A stretch of DNA of 64,000 bases from Metaphire vulgaris (lineage: Eukaryota; Annelida; Clitellata; Crassiclitellata; Megascolecidae). The notes beneath the pieces were generated by a model. That model was not told where the DNA came from. It ran no database searches and saw nothing but the letters and a program-made list of their open reading frames with translations. The stretch covers positions 10,892,390 to 10,956,389 of the forward strand of contig CM030845.1 in assembly GCA_018105865.1 (NCBI GenBank). The letters run 5' to 3'. Positions 1-11,569 of this stretch are shown one piece after another (position 1 is the stretch's first letter; every line of letters starts with the position of its first letter). Position numbers and translations under genes: made by a program.

Positions 1-882
1 CGGAATTTGGCTATGGGAGAGACAGACAGAGACAGAGACAGAGACAGAGACAGAGAGAATTATTAAATAAATCGCATTTGCGTAACAATAATCATCGACA
101 GCAAACTATTCGCCGATCCTCTTAAGAGTTCGGCCATTATATCTGAACGTTTTTGAGTTCTTTGGACGCATGTTTGTAATCGTAGACCCCCGACCGCGCC
201 GCTGTTTACCCAAAAGACTTGGCTAATATGCGTCGTCGATCGCTCGTCACATCCCATGAGTTCATTTTTTTCGTTCGCCTGTTTCATCTTCAAACGGCTC
301 CTTATATATTTTCCCTAAATTAAACAACCCCCTTTCGACGCCATTGTTTATATACAAATGTGCTAAACCTATGGGTTCGTTTCTATTATCTCCACTGCGA
401 AATTCCGAGAGAATTTCGGCCATTTGGCGCCCGCAGCCTATATATTGCAGGGGAGCGCATGCCGTTTTTGCCTTAGGGGTAATACGACTTTGATTTGCGC
501 GCAGAATGAGCAATTAAACTCGGAAAAAGTCCAAGTGCAAAAAACGGATCAAACATCTTCACCCAGCGAGACAAAATAGCGCCTACACGCCTTTACGTGT
601 ATGCATAGGCATGCCGGCAGTTTAGTACCCAACGTACGTTTGCAGTGTAGTGTACACATAGGCTACCGCCAACATAAACCCTTTAGATTGAGAATATCAC
701 GAATTGTCAAACGCAGTTGCATCATCATTAGCGTAACCACGAAAGGCCGCGTGGGACCGGGTGCCCCACCCCAAGACGAGCTTAGACTGGTCGTGAGATT
801 AGAAGATTTATCAGTCGGGGCAGTGCTGCCCAACATGTAGCCCGCGGGCTACGTCTGCCCACGGGCCACATGTAGCCAAAAT

Positions 883-885
<3 letters not shown>

Positions 886-948
<63 letters not shown>
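886..948. repeat. (TA)n microsatellite
   Basis: Uninterrupted TA dinucleotides for about 62 bases. It follows a stretch (around 836-875) resembling the GC-rich terminus of hAT elements that read 'gcccgcgggc'. Confidence 0.95.
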
Positions 949-951
<3 letters not shown>

Positions 952-1510
952 TATTTGAGCTAGCGCCATAAAAAGGAAATAACCGGGAATGGATGTCTAC
1001 GACGGTGCTAGCGCGCCTTTTTAAACAAATATTAATAACTACACTAGTGGAGTCATCGATGAGTAAATTGGGAAGGTACTGGTAGGCTAACTGACAAGAT
1101 TCTGGGATCTAATTGAAGAATTCAAAATCTTCCCGATGATGAATTTCAAGAAGGAATTGTTAAATTATCTGGAAACGCCATTTCAGATTATAGCCTACTA
1201 CTCGCAGCAAATAATGGACAAGTTATGTTTATTCAGCTTTTATATTAAACGACTCTGCTTTGTTTTTGAACAGTATACGCGAAGGGAAGCAGACCACCCA
1301 AGTATAGGCTATTAAACATACTCCCAGTTACCCCAAACGCTATTCACTATACAACCCTTCAAGACTAACCGTGTGGTCCTCGGCTTCAAGAAAATATTTT
1401 CAGTGGCACGTGTTGTCAAAAACGCTGGATGACACTGAGTGGGGAGGGAGGCTGTGGCGGATTAACATTTTAAAGGCCCGGTACACATATTTTCATCGAG
1501 ACAACGACAA

Positions 1511-1753
1511 CAGCGGCGTAGCCAGGGTTCCGTAATAGGGGGGGGGCACATCGACATTTTCGGGTAGAAAACTCTCAGGCGAGCAAAAGAGGTCGTCAAT
1601 GAGTAGTTTTTTGCATATTCACATGCTCTCTTCGAACACGCTAACTACCCCCACCCCGACAAGTTTCTCAACGGTTTTGCGCCCCCTCCCCCCCGTCCAG
1701 TCCCAGCCAGAATAAAGGGCCCGCCCCCGTGCTCCCTCCTGGCTGCGCCAATG
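1511..1753. mobile_element. hAT-like miniature element with 8-bp target duplication
   Basis: The ends are CAGCGGCGTAGCCAGG and CCTGGCTGCGCCAATG, imperfect inverted repeats, flanked on both sides by AACGACAA (1503-1510 and 1754-1761). An eight-base duplication with CAG-type termini fits the hAT superfamily. There is no coding capacity. The interior has a 'gcgagcaaaagaggtcgtc' motif seen in several other elements of the window. Confidence 0.82.
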
Positions 1754-2506
1754 AACGACAATAATTTTTTAAAATCGAATAAAGGCATTTTTATAATCTC
1801 TTGAAAAGTCACTCGACGAACGAGTGTTTGAGAAAAATGAATCCCGCGCAGAGCGCTGACAACGCACTATTGACTGTCTGGTTATTCGAGAAGACGCTTT
1901 CGATAATGCATCCTTAGATTTTTCTCACACCAATTTCTCATAGGGCATTTAAATCTCAGTGGGAGAGAGCAGGGGAGGGGGCGGGGAGAGGAGGATAGAA
2001 CGCCCGCGATGTTCTTCCATCCGCCACTATATGCTATCAAATCAGTATCTTAATATAATATATTAGCACAGAAAACAACTGACAGGATTCACCAGCACAC
2101 CCTAAAACATTACTGCAGTAAGCCTATATATACGTGCAATCTGGTACGTCGAGTCTTTTCCCAGTAAGAGGCAAAATGAAATGGGCCTGCGACTGCATTG
2201 TTAACACACCGCCGCGGAGGCTTCAAGACTGAATGTCTGTTAAACACACGGAGGTTTCAACACATGACCCGCATATAATAATGCTGTACGCGGTTTCGTT
2301 CTCACGATATTGAAAGGCCGTCGAATCGCTGCTAATAACGACACATTTCAATCTCGAACCGACAAATAATTATTTTATTTAGACGATAATCGGACAAAAA
2401 AAACTCTCCGAAAATTCTAGAAAGGAACTGTGCATGAACGTTCTTGCTTTCTACACAGGTCCACCTACTAAACCTCTGTTGAATCTTACTAAATCACTGT
2501 TGAATC

Positions 2507-2695
2507 CAGGGGCGTAGCCAGGAACTTGATTTGAGGGTATAAATGTTTGGGGCGGGGTATAAACCTTATCTATAAACCATAGGCCTATAGATTACATATA
2601 ACCACACATAGCCACATATAAATCACATAAAAACTTTAAGGTAGACTGATTTGGGGGGTATATATACCGATATACCCCACGTCGCTACGCCCCTG
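2507..2695. mobile_element. hAT-like MITE, family 'GGGGCGTAGC', copy 1
   Basis: 189 bases bounded by CAGGGGCGTAGCCAGG and GTCGCTACGCCCCTG, with the 8-bp direct repeat GTTGAATC at 2499-2506 and 2696-2703. Related copies with their own 8-bp duplications lie at 13337-13526 and 62744-62936. Confidence 0.88.
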
Positions 2696-2732
2696 GTTGA
2701 ATCTTACAAATCCTACTAAAGAATGTTATTAC

Positions 2733-2989
2733 TACCGTTGGCGTATACCCACACGAGGGGAGCACCGGCGGGAGGGGGGTTCGGGTCCCTATTCCTGTTG
2801 GGACCGGTCGTGAGATCTGCGCAAACCCGTTGAGAAATGTGTGGGGGTAGGTATAGCATGATCGAAGAGAATATGTGAATATGCGAAGAACTCCTTGACG
2901 AACTCTTTTTCTCGTCGCAGACTTTTTCTACCCGAAAATGTCAATGCGCCCTTAATTATTCCAGAACGGTAGAACCCTGGCTACGCCAC
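2733..2989. mobile_element. Degraded hAT-like miniature element related to 1511-1753
   Basis: It starts with a 'cgttggcgtatacc' terminus and ends 'accctggctacgccact'. The interior holds the same segments as 1511-1753 in the opposite orientation (ccgaaaatgtc, gacgaactc, aacccgttgagaaa). The target duplication could not be resolved because an (ATT)n tract follows. Confidence 0.6.

Positions 2990-2990
<1 letters not shown>

Positions 2991-3048
<58 letters not shown>
2991..3048. repeat. (ATT)n microsatellite
   Basis: About 19 uninterrupted ATT units directly after the terminus of the 2733-2989 element. Confidence 0.95.
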
Positions 3049-3322
3049 GCTGTTTTATTATGCTGACTCTACAAGACTTTTTAAGCGACTGTTAAGTTTT
3101 AACAAATACGATTAATTATTAGACCTAAGCTAATAATTGTGAATGCCTTCTGCATCTAGAATTCGTTCTAATATCAGTAGCACACTGCTATACACGGGCT
3201 CGAATTCGATCAATGCATGGCCTAAGTATTAAACACCAGGCCTAATCATTTATATTTTCGTTGGCGTGTCTTTTAACTATTCGAAGACTTTGGTCACGTG
3301 ACCATTTCGACAGACGACTTAC

Positions 3323-3634
3323 GGTCCACGTGAAGTTGAATTCAAACGACGTCCCGTATCCGGTGTCGTTGTTACCGGAAGCATCGTCGAATGCGTTGGA
3401 ACCGAGAACATCGGTCGTCACCGAGCCGTACGTGCACTGGGGATCGGGCGGGATGTTCGCCTGATAGTGGCTGAGGCAGAGGCGGAAGAAGGTCCGGCAG
3501 GGCGGTCGACACGCCGCCGACGGAGGCACGCCGCCGCCGCGGGCGCCGTCACAGCAACTGACGCCGTCGGCGACCAAACCCCGGTCGTTCTCGAAGCTCC
3601 GCAGAATCAACTGAAACTCTCCAATGCTGTATGC
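3323..3634 (-). CDS. Delta: Delta exon 2: MNNL domain, first half
   Basis: 312 bases, 104 codons, phase 0 at both ends. The acceptor is ...ctcgtag before GCATAC and the donor is ACC|gtaagt. The exon opens with AYSIGEFQLILRSFEN, then two adjacent cysteines (residues 57-58), further cysteines at 72, 76, 83 and 97, and ends in EFNFTWT. This cysteine spacing and the CRTFFR motif match MNNL of Delta proteins. An alternative acceptor (catacag) eight bases further in would break the frame with exon 1. The exon is GC-rich compared with its flanks. Confidence 0.87.
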
Positions 3635-3704
3635 CTACGAGACAACAACGACAACAACAGCAGCAACAACTACTACTACTACGCTACTATACTAAACTAC
3701 TACG

Positions 3705-3745
<41 letters not shown>

Positions 3746-3761
3746 TACTACTACTACTACG

Positions 3762-3796
<35 letters not shown>

Positions 3797-4052
3797 TACT
3801 ACTACTACTATTATTATTATTATTATTATTACAACTGCTAGGCTGCTACTACTACTACTACTACTGCTACTGCTACTGCTACTACTACTACTACTACTAC
3901 TACTGCTGGTTGTCTGCTGCTGGTCTGCTACTGCTGCTTGTCTGCTGCTACTGCTGCTACTACTGCTGCTACTGCTGCTGCTGCTGCTACTGCTGCTACT
4001 GGTCTGTTACTGCTGGTTGTCTGCTGCTGGTCTGCTACTACTGCTGTTGCTG

Positions 4053-4114
<62 letters not shown>

Positions 4115-4321
4115 GTAATCGTGTTAACTTTGTTATTTGCAATTTGACACTTCTGTGCTAATGGGAAGTTGATGGTGATGGCGATGGATCTGAGCCGCCG
4201 TTGTATTCCTCTGTTATCGCGGTCAACTTACCGGCGACAGAGACGTCATCGCGACGAAGAGGAAAGCGATCGCAGCTTTCGAACCCCACTCACTTGACGC
4301 AGCGTCCTTGCCGCAAGACAT
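3323..4321 (-). CDS. Delta: Delta-type Notch ligand, 5' part of gene (exons 1-2)
   Basis: Two splice-compatible minus-strand exons (4321-4232 and 3634-3323) encode the first 134 residues of a Delta ligand. Exon 1 supplies a signal peptide and exon 2 the first half of the MNNL domain. Delta ligands are single-pass membrane proteins that activate Notch on neighbouring cells; MNNL and the following DSL domain bind the receptor. The decisive motif is CRTFFRLCLSHYQAN followed by CTYGSVTT and VLGSNAF, which resembles Delta more than Jagged/Serrate. The exon ends at FTWT, the same place where vertebrate Delta genes break (after FTWP). Both junctions are phase 0 with gtaagt donors. DSL, EGF repeats and the transmembrane segment are not in the window and must lie left of position 1, since nothing matching them was found at 1-3322. 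The family call is strong; the absence of any break in the two exons argues against a pseudogene. Confidence 0.88.
3635..4231 (-). repeat. Delta intron 1, nearly all trinucleotide repeat
   Basis: The 597-base intron is filled from about 3655 to 4115 by blocks of TAC, TAT, CTG and GAT-type triplets on the plus strand. Read as protein this gives long poly-Tyr, poly-Leu and poly-Thr frames that are artefacts. The repeat reaches to about 20 bases from the exon 2 acceptor, so on the coding strand the pyrimidine tract before exon 2 is itself made of GTT/GTC triplets. Confidence 0.85.
4232..4321 (-). CDS. Delta: Delta exon 1: start codon and signal peptide
   Basis: ATG at 4321-4319 opens a 30-codon exon ending in a perfect gtaagt donor at 4231. 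The peptide has a short charged start, then a hydrophobic core AAIAFLFVAM (residues 16-25) followed by TSLSP, a typical signal peptide with cleavage expected near the exon border. No upstream in-frame ATG was used. A (GA)n tract on the coding strand lies about 105 bases upstream of the ATG. The start is inferred from the signal-peptide shape and the fit to exon 2. Confidence 0.78.
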
Positions 4322-4425
4322 CGGTGCACTCTCCGATTATAATTCCACTCAAACAGATCTGCAAATCGGTATCCGTAGACAGACGTTCTTCGATGTAAGA
4401 AATTAATACCGCGGCTGGCGGAAAC

Positions 4426-4426
<1 letters not shown>

Positions 4427-4476
<50 letters not shown>
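4427..4476. repeat. (CT)n tract upstream of Delta exon 1
   Basis: About 25 CT units; on the Delta coding strand it is (GA)n, about 105 bases before the start codon. (GA)n tracts are GAGA-factor type sites in some animals; a promoter role here is only a possibility. Confidence 0.92.
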
Positions 4477-4480
<4 letters not shown>

Positions 4481-4848
4481 AACTGCGTCTGATCGAAACG
4501 TTCAAAACCAGCGCAAAGCAGCAGCAGCGGTATAAGCCATTAATTTTCCCTAGCTCTGCGTAGGCCTATTCGGGAGAACGGATAGCGATTGTACTGCCGA
4601 TAAGTTGCAATGCATGCGATCTTAGCAGGTCAGTACTCAACACCGCAGGTCACGAAATCAAACTTCTGAAGAACTCGTCGTTCGAATTCGACTCCCTAAG
4701 AGGCGACTGAGATCGTCTCCAACAAGAAGAACTGCCTCTTCGTCGACGGCGGCGGCGTATTTCGTGCCATTTCGCTTCGGTCTATGGTCGCGTAATAATT
4801 ACGATATCTATGCAGGCGGTCTCGTCATTCGGCAGCACCTGGGCTTCT

Positions 4849-4849
<1 letters not shown>

Positions 4850-4936
<87 letters not shown>

Positions 4937-4953
4937 TCTGTGTGTGTGTGTGT
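4850..4953. repeat. (CT)n then (TG)n compound microsatellite
   Basis: A CT array at about 4850-4937 is followed by a short TG array. All long Arg-Glu, Ser-Leu and Thr-His frames over it are repeat artefacts. It lies 530 bases upstream of Delta exon 1 on that gene's strand. Confidence 0.93.
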
Positions 4954-5054
4954 TGCAGCCCAACCCAAGGCTGCATTGATGCCGTGGGACCAGTCTGCCA
5001 TCAAAATCTGGTGACATCATCCAGTTTCCAAACCAGCAGCAGCTGGCTGGTTGA

Positions 5055-5103
5055 GTCGGCGGCGGCGGCGGCGCCGGCGGCGGCGGCGCCGGCGGCGGCG
5101 GAG
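5055..5103. repeat. GGC-rich triplet repeat
   Basis: Runs of ggc and gcc triplets interrupted by two 'gccggc' palindromes; would read poly-Ala or poly-Pro. No reading frame with other support passes through it. Confidence 0.85.
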
Positions 5104-5754
5104 CGAGGCCTCTGGCCTGCCGCGTACCCACACCGTTTTCTCATCGGACGATAACATTATTTGGCAAACGGTAATAGTGGATTATTATTAGTAATATTAT
5201 TATTACTAGTCTCTTTGTGCGTCTGTCGCATTTCTCATGCGAGTGGAGGAGGAGGAGGAGGAGGAGAAGGAAGCCTAGCCTATGTAGCGTCTCTGCTGTC
5301 GGTTTCAAAAAGCCTTTAAACAAAACAGATAGTCGGGTAGGAACTCGCCTGAAGGAAACGTAGAGACAGAGACAGACACATATAGACATAGACAGAAACA
5401 GAGTATAACGTATAAACAGGGAGCGTGAGAAACGCGCTTCGAGGGCGTGACTATTTCAACGAAACCACGTTCCACACTGAAGAGCTATGTCTCGCGTTCC
5501 CCCGCCCCCTCCTCTCCTTCCCCACCCCCGCCGGTCGGGTTCACGCGACCAAAAATATAAACGGACAATGAGACATTTCGCTAGAAACCAATAACACTTG
5601 TAAAATGCAAACCGCACCGGATAGGATACGATGAAGCATCCTGGAGCAGCACACTTTGACTAAGTGTCTTAATTAACTCTTGTTTTCCAAACCGACGTTA
5701 CTCATAACTGCGCTGAAGGTCGGTCACGAATGATAGACTCATTCGACATTTTGA

Positions 5755-5812
5755 ACGTGGCTCCGATCGTCTTGAAGTACGGGGTTCGAACCTCGGCCGC
5801 GGTGGAGGCTTT
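5755..5812 (+). repeat. tRNA-like (SINE) remnant
   Basis: Contains a good pol III B-box, GGTTCGAACCTCG, about 45 bases after a weak A-box-like stretch. No full cloverleaf could be folded by eye, so a SINE head remnant is more likely than a working tRNA gene. Confidence 0.35.
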
Positions 5813-6465
5813 TCAGCTAACTTAAACTCAATAAACATCCAAAATGATTTACAAGAAACATTGCTCAAAGAAATAGTCAGTCAGTCAGTGGTCAGCAGAG
5901 CATGACGAGTAGCGTCATTCCACACTTTTCTTGGGGGTGAAACAATTTTTTGGCCAAATTTGTGGCAAATTTTGGGCCATTTTGGCCCCCTGACCTCCAA
6001 ATGACGCCCTGAGCATGACTACTTAATGTTAAGTCAACTTTCGCGTCCACTCTCGTTCCCAACTTTCGATCGAAGATGAAACGTCCGCGCCGTTAATTTG
6101 TCTAAATTTTATTTGCTGTAATTGGGGCCCTGGGGTATATTTGGAATACTTAGAGTTTGAGTAATTGTTATAGCGTCGACTATGCGTCGTTGATCGGCCC
6201 TCAAGTGACACTTTAAGGAGCCGGGGACCGTTACGAGTACGCGCCGTCAGCAACTTGGCTCAACGTTGAGCCAACTGCCAACGCAAGAAATTGCTAGAAC
6301 GTCTGAAGTAAAGTATTTAACCCCCAAAGACACTAGTATGCAAGGGATAATTATTGCAGCAGTTAGGCCTCTGAACTGGTCGATTTGTGGAGTTTCTAGA
6401 AAATCTTATATCTGCCAATTCTCTAGCGACAAATTGCTATTCAAGAACGAAATTTCCAAATGCAA

Positions 6466-6614
6466 TCAGTCAATCTATAAATCAATCAATCTATTGATCG
6501 ATTGATGGCTTGATCGATGGATTGGTTGATTGATCGACCAATCAATCATCCAATCCATCCATCGATCCATCGATCGATCAATCAGTCAAACAATCAATCA
6601 GTCAGTCAATCAAA
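6466..6614. repeat. Imperfect ATCAATC / GATTGAT inverted microsatellite
   Basis: The left half is rich in gattgat and gatcgat units and the right half in atcaatc and atcgatc units, so the tract can fold on itself. Tetranucleotide repeats of the same type recur at 33270-33314. Confidence 0.8.
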
Positions 6615-6732
6615 ACGTAGTGATGGAGGGAGCTTGCTTTAAAGTTTAAAGTCGGCATCGTGAACTTAAGCCTTGTATCAGTGCCTAGACTTCTAAAAGA
6701 TAAGATTTGATTTTGACTTAAGTAAGTCAGAG

Positions 6733-6922
6733 CCGTAGTTAGGGGGCGGGGGAGTCCCGGTCATGAAATTTCGTGCAACCCGTTGAGTACTTGGGGGTGG
6801 GGGGTAGGTACTATGAGATTGAGGAGAATGCATGAAAGTTCAAAGCGCTTGATAGGACATTTTTTGTTTTTAAAAATGACGATGTGCCTCCTCCCCATTC
6901 CGGAATCCTGGCTACGCCACTA
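6733..6922. mobile_element. Degraded hAT-like miniature element
   Basis: Begins 'gccgtagttaggggg', ends 'tcctggctacgccacta', and holds the internal segments (acccgttgag, ggtaggta) shared with 1511-1753 and 2733-2989. Target duplication not resolved. Confidence 0.55.
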
Positions 6923-8940
6923 GATTGCATTAAGACAATCGTTATTAATACGATTATACGACTTAAATTTTAACGCTTTTGTCTTCATTCGCAGTATAAC
7001 GAAGTACAAATGAAGGCAAGATGAATTCCTACTGAACGAATACTGGTACTATTGCATAGGCGGTCATGTTACTGCACCTGATGCAGTTTTCCAGTCTTTC
7101 TGTGCCTAGGTAAATCGTCAAGAGGTGCTGATGTCAGCTCAGTCCGTCGTCTGCTTTCGGATCCGATTCTGTCGTCTGCCAAATTCGCTCGCGTGCCGTC
7201 GGCGCTAAATGACCGTTCGTGGGATAGACTATATTCGCAGAGCTGGGCGCGAGAGACGCGAGAGAGAGAGAGCAAACAGGTCGTTAAGAGTTTCCAGGTC
7301 GCGTGCTCGCAGACGCTAATCCGAGGAGAGCAGACGGTTGGACAACAAAGGCGTTCGTCTGCAATGCAGTCACGCCATCGTAAACTTTTTTCCCAACCCT
7401 ACCGAAAGATCAAGCTTGTGTGAAAGATCTAGCCTGCCACTCAGTGTTCAACGTGTCGTGGAGGGCTTTAGCCGCGTTGGTTGAACCTTGAATTTTTTGG
7501 TTTTTGCATAGGCTTACGCCCATGGATGGGGCATGTAAGCTTCTAGGCTCGAGAGATTCGAGACCCCTACTTTTGGAAAGGCTGCCATAGAGAATGGAAA
7601 GGTATAGCAGTGGTTCTTAACCTTTTTTACGATTACGTACACTTGAAACAAGTATAAGAGAACGAAGTACCCCCTACCGGAGCACCTTATCCCAAATAGC
7701 AGTAACTTAAAGGTTAGTTAGTGGCAAACATTCTCGCCCGCGAAATAGGATTCCTATGAAGCACTGATTGAGGGAAGGGAGGAAGAGGAGGGGAGAAAGG
7801 AAGAAGACTACCCAAGTATATTAAACATAATATAAAAGTAATGCTGGCGCTACATAATCCAAGTTACTATCAGATAGTTAAGGTTGTATGTGCGTGCATG
7901 TATGTGTGTATGGGTGTGTGAGCTGTTATAGTTAAGGAATGAAGAGTTTCGAATGGAAAAATCGTAATTCGCGGACAAACCAATTAATCATATATGTGTG
8001 GTCTTGATAATCTTCTTGCTAGCTTGCAGGCATCTTGGGTGTTGAGAGTAATATTACGTATACTGGTTGGTGATTGCTCGGTGCCAGTCGCACGATGAGC
8101 GTTGAGCAGTCAACATCAAGAAATGAACTTATTCATTTAATAATAGTATGCTTCTTAATATGAGCACTTATTAAACATATCAATCACTAACTATGAAAAT
8201 ATTGCAAAGCCTAACTAACAATAAAGGCACTTAACAAGTTAACATCAACAATGCGAATATAAATCCTATGAAACTATCAATTCAAAGTGTCAATGTTCAT
8301 AGAATCAGTTGTCTTTGTAATTGAAGACTATGCTTAGGACTGAGCAACATAAGATAAGCGACTCTAAATCAAACTCAGACGAACGATACCGGAACCATAG
8401 GGCCTACATCAAAAGTAGTAATGACTTGCAATAAGAGAAACTGATTCCTATCCCAAAACAATAATTTATCAAAGCACAAAGTTAAAGCAACAAGAAATTT
8501 GGCAATGGATGCTGATGGAACAACCACAATGTATAAGACTAATTAATATAAATCGATTCATATATGAAATTTTGCATCTTACAAGATAAACATGAAAATG
8601 ATGAGGACAGCTAAGTGATCTGGCGTCTAAGTGATATCATATTATCGTTAGACGACGTTTAAGAGAAACGACAGTTAAAGCGTTATCGGATGAAATTTTT
8701 TTCGACTTTAAATCTAAGATCGACAGAGCATAAGCGACACGATTATCTGCAACAATCACAAGATCCACTCACAAGATTATAAATGGCAAGAAATCAAAAA
8801 TACTATCGCTTCCACGAGTGAAAATCTCTTTGAAAAGAATATATCACGAATTAGAAAAGTCGGCAACTGCCGATAACTGAAAACGCAATCTATCATATTA
8901 AAATCGTTATTCTGTATGTCTGTTACCTTCAAGCGTTCTG

Positions 8941-9182
8941 ATTGGTTGACTATTGGTAGACGGTTTAGACCGTTTAGTCCTTACGTCGCGATGCGTTGGT
9001 GGGCGAGCGTTGACTATTGGTAGACCGGTTTAGTCCTTACGTCGCGATGCGTTGGTGGACGATGTTCGAAGACGACGTTGCTATTGGTAACAATTGTTCG
9101 TAGAACCGGTTTAGTCGAGTCATTGCAGCGTCAGAGGGCTGGGCGTGCGACGACGTTGCTATTGGTAACAATTGTTCGCAGC
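8941..9182. repeat. Tandem CCAAT-rich repeat block
   Basis: Unit A (gactattggtagac ... tccttacgtcgcgatgcgttggtgg) occurs at about 8947-9003 and 9010-9058. Unit B (gacgacgttgctattggtaa ...) occurs at 9071-9100 and 9149-9178. Together they give five ATTGG boxes (8941, 8952, 9016, 9083, 9161), i.e. CCAAT on the minus strand. It could be a promoter module or just a local duplication. Confidence 0.8.
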
Positions 9183-10167
9183 CTGAGGTAGTTGCGCAAT
9201 TTTAACGTACATTTTAACGTACACAAAAAATACGTGTACAGCGTCACAAATGGCCACAGTTGCGTGATTTTAACGTACATAGGCCTAATTATTACGTGGC
9301 GCAGAGCTTGGCTAGGTGGCGATCATTGAAATGTTGTTCAGCATGAATTAAATGATTGGGTACTAGGTATAGGTATTGGATTAGTATTATCCTGCACTGC
9401 GAGCGAAGCGAGCATCTTTCTAGTAATTAAGAAACACGCGTCAAAATACATTTCCGGCAACTAATGATAACGAGCGGAGGTAGCTATAGGTTCGCTGTGA
9501 TAAAGTGTAACATTTTGTAGCCTTATACCTGAAGGCAGATTTTAAAGTCCATTCTTTCTTTTTGGAAGCCAATGGAGACCCTTACGAACTGGGGCCGGTT
9601 ATAGGCCTATGTGCTCGCGTTTGGGGGTGGGGGGTTGAAATTACCTGAGTCAGTGAATTTTGAACGCGTTGGAGTGTAGCCAGGTTGGATTTAGAGATGC
9701 CAAAGAGAAGACTGTCTATCAAAGGAATGATTATATCGGACTATTATCTTGCACGGCTGATATACTTTCATTTCACTTGGTAACAACCCCTTCTCCGCAC
9801 AAGCCGATAGAACTTAGCATGATTTAAAGTGGCTTAGAAGGCATTACTGCCTGTGTGAAAGCCACCAGGGGCACTTACGGGGCATGAACCCGCTCCGTCA
9901 GCCTGACGCACCAGCACGTAACCCACTCTGCCATCTTCGATTGTGAATGGGGAGCGGGGTTGTCGGGAAAATTTGAGAGGATGTCGGAATTTGGAAAAAG
10001 TCTGACAAGCAAAAAAACCTTATCAAATCTCCCAAAAAACTGACAAGCAAAAAAGGTCATCTCTTGCTCAGATTGGGAAGTGTTGGGAGGGGGGTGTCGG
10101 TCTCAGATTCGGGGGTGTTGGGGTGTCAAAATATCCCTCGATTAGTGGTGTCGGTCTCAGATGGGGG

Positions 10168-10366
10168 CAGTGGCGGCTCCACCGGGGGGGCCAGGGGGGG
10201 CCCGTGCCCCCCCTATTGAGAGCCTGGCCCCCCCAGTGGCCCCCCCAGTTGGGACCCTATACTTAATGCTACATACATTAAACAACAAATGGTTGGCCCC
10301 CCATGATTAGAAGTTGCCCCCCCCCCAACAGCCCCCCCCACTTGCCAAATCCTAGAGCCGCCACTG
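10168..10366. mobile_element. hAT-like MITE, family 'GTGGCGGCTCC', with 8-bp target duplication
   Basis: Ends CAGTGGCGGCTCC and TAGAGCCGCCACTG, flanked by GATGGGGG at 10160-10167 and 10367-10374. The interior is C- and G-rich. A sister copy with a clean target duplication is at 58743-58932. Confidence 0.86.
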
Positions 10367-10874
10367 GATGGGGGGGCGTGTTAGGGGGGTGTAAAAATAT
10401 CCCTGCGCATAGCATTTCAAATGCTGTTATTGTCGTTAGTATTTTATGAGCGATGACTCAGCAGTTTGCTCGGCGCGATAATTCAACGTAACTTTCTCAC
10501 GTAGAAACTGCAGCCAGTGCCAGCCCCCCTTCTCTTTGGAGCGAAGAATAATGAGAATTTTAACACCGAGCGAGAAGGCTTCTCGCTTAGGCTGGCGCCG
10601 ATATAAATTCCTGATGATGAATGAATGCTATAGTTTACTATAGACAAGTCTTTTACTTCTAAAAGCCGCCGACTGCGATGACATAACCTCGTTTTGGGTC
10701 TCAGACTTGACAAAGCTTCTACAATCACTGTCGGTTCGGATTCGAATTTAATACTCCTCCAGCTCGTCGAAAATAAACTAGACTTGAATTAATAGATTCT
10801 CGAATCACAACGGAGATGTAACAGATTGTTGAGACACCGAAGGACAAATGTAACGAAGGGTTTGAAGGAAATGG

Positions 10875-11292
10875 ACAAAAGGTGCTGTCCATTAATTACG
10901 TCAACAAAATAGGGGGAGGGGGTTTGACAAAGTTTGACAGTCGTTGACAGGGGAGGGGTCAAGAGATGTTGACGTCAACTATTTCACTTTTTGCAAATAA
11001 ACGAGACAATGGGAAATTTCAGGGAATACTATTTACTAGAACGAAGAAAACCCCGACAAGCCAAAAAAGTAATCATTTTGACACTTGATAAGCAAAAAAG
11101 GGGAAAAGGTCATCACCTCACAAAAAATAATAACCATCTAAACTTTTAAGAGGGACCCGTCACTGATCTTAGTGGGGGGGGGGTCAAAAGGTTTTGACAT
11201 AATTATAGGGGGTCACTGAAAGTTGACAGTTGTTGACAAGGGGGGTCCAAAATTGCCCCCAAATTGTTGACATTATTAATGGACAACCCCAA
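10875..11292. mobile_element. Miniature element with 'TGTCCATTAAT' inverted ends
   Basis: The left end reads gctgtccattaattacgtcaaca and the right end tgttgacattattaatggacaacc, an imperfect inverted repeat. The interior repeats 'tgttgacag' and holds two 'gacaagc/gataagc' A-rich motifs. A related truncated end is at 14090-14165. Target duplication not resolved. Confidence 0.6.
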
Positions 11293-11569
11293 AGCATTCC
11301 GTATAATTTAACAGTGTGGCTATTGCTAAGAAATGCGACTAGGCATAGGCATATATACGTTAACGGTTAATGAATGAAAATTATGACTTGTTAATTATTT
11401 GATATAGGCCTAAATTGAACCAATAACCTACCCTCTGCTGTTATATTCATTCCAGTTCATTCTTCTAAATCGTCCAACCGTCTTCTGTTTGGCCGGTCTC
11501 TCTTTTTTCTGGCATGATACCTTGTTGAATTGTTTTTTGAAGGTTACATTCGAAACACATAGGCCTACG

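Larger units (their letters stand above)
1..3322. other. Delta intron 2 or downstream sequence, repeat-filled
   Basis: No exon continuing Delta (rest of MNNL, DSL) could be read on the minus strand here. The stretch holds a (TA)n tract at 886-948, three miniature elements (1511-1753, 2507-2695, about 2733-2989) and an (ATT)n tract at 2991-3048. Short open frames at 63-513 on the minus strand match nothing recognised. Confidence 0.5.

Noticed and set aside
1060..1255. Possible hAT transposase C-terminal remnant
   Set aside because: A few residues (DFWDLIEEFK-like) look suggestive, but the frame is broken and no catalytic residue is visible.
3467..4161. Long poly-Tyr, poly-Leu and poly-Thr open frames on the plus strand
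   Set aside because: They are translations of a triplet microsatellite inside a Delta intron and have no other coding support.
4290..5154. Arg-Glu, Ser-Leu and Pro/Ala-rich frames on both strands
   Set aside because: Produced by (CT)n and GGC repeats; no conserved domain or splice-consistent context.
5755..5812. tRNA gene
   Set aside because: Has a B-box but no foldable acceptor stem or anticodon arm; recorded only as a tRNA-like remnant.
7069..7423. GC-rich frames on both strands, possible small gene
   Set aside because: No domain, no splice partner and no codon signal; may be a non-coding exon or promoter, which cannot be shown from sequence alone.
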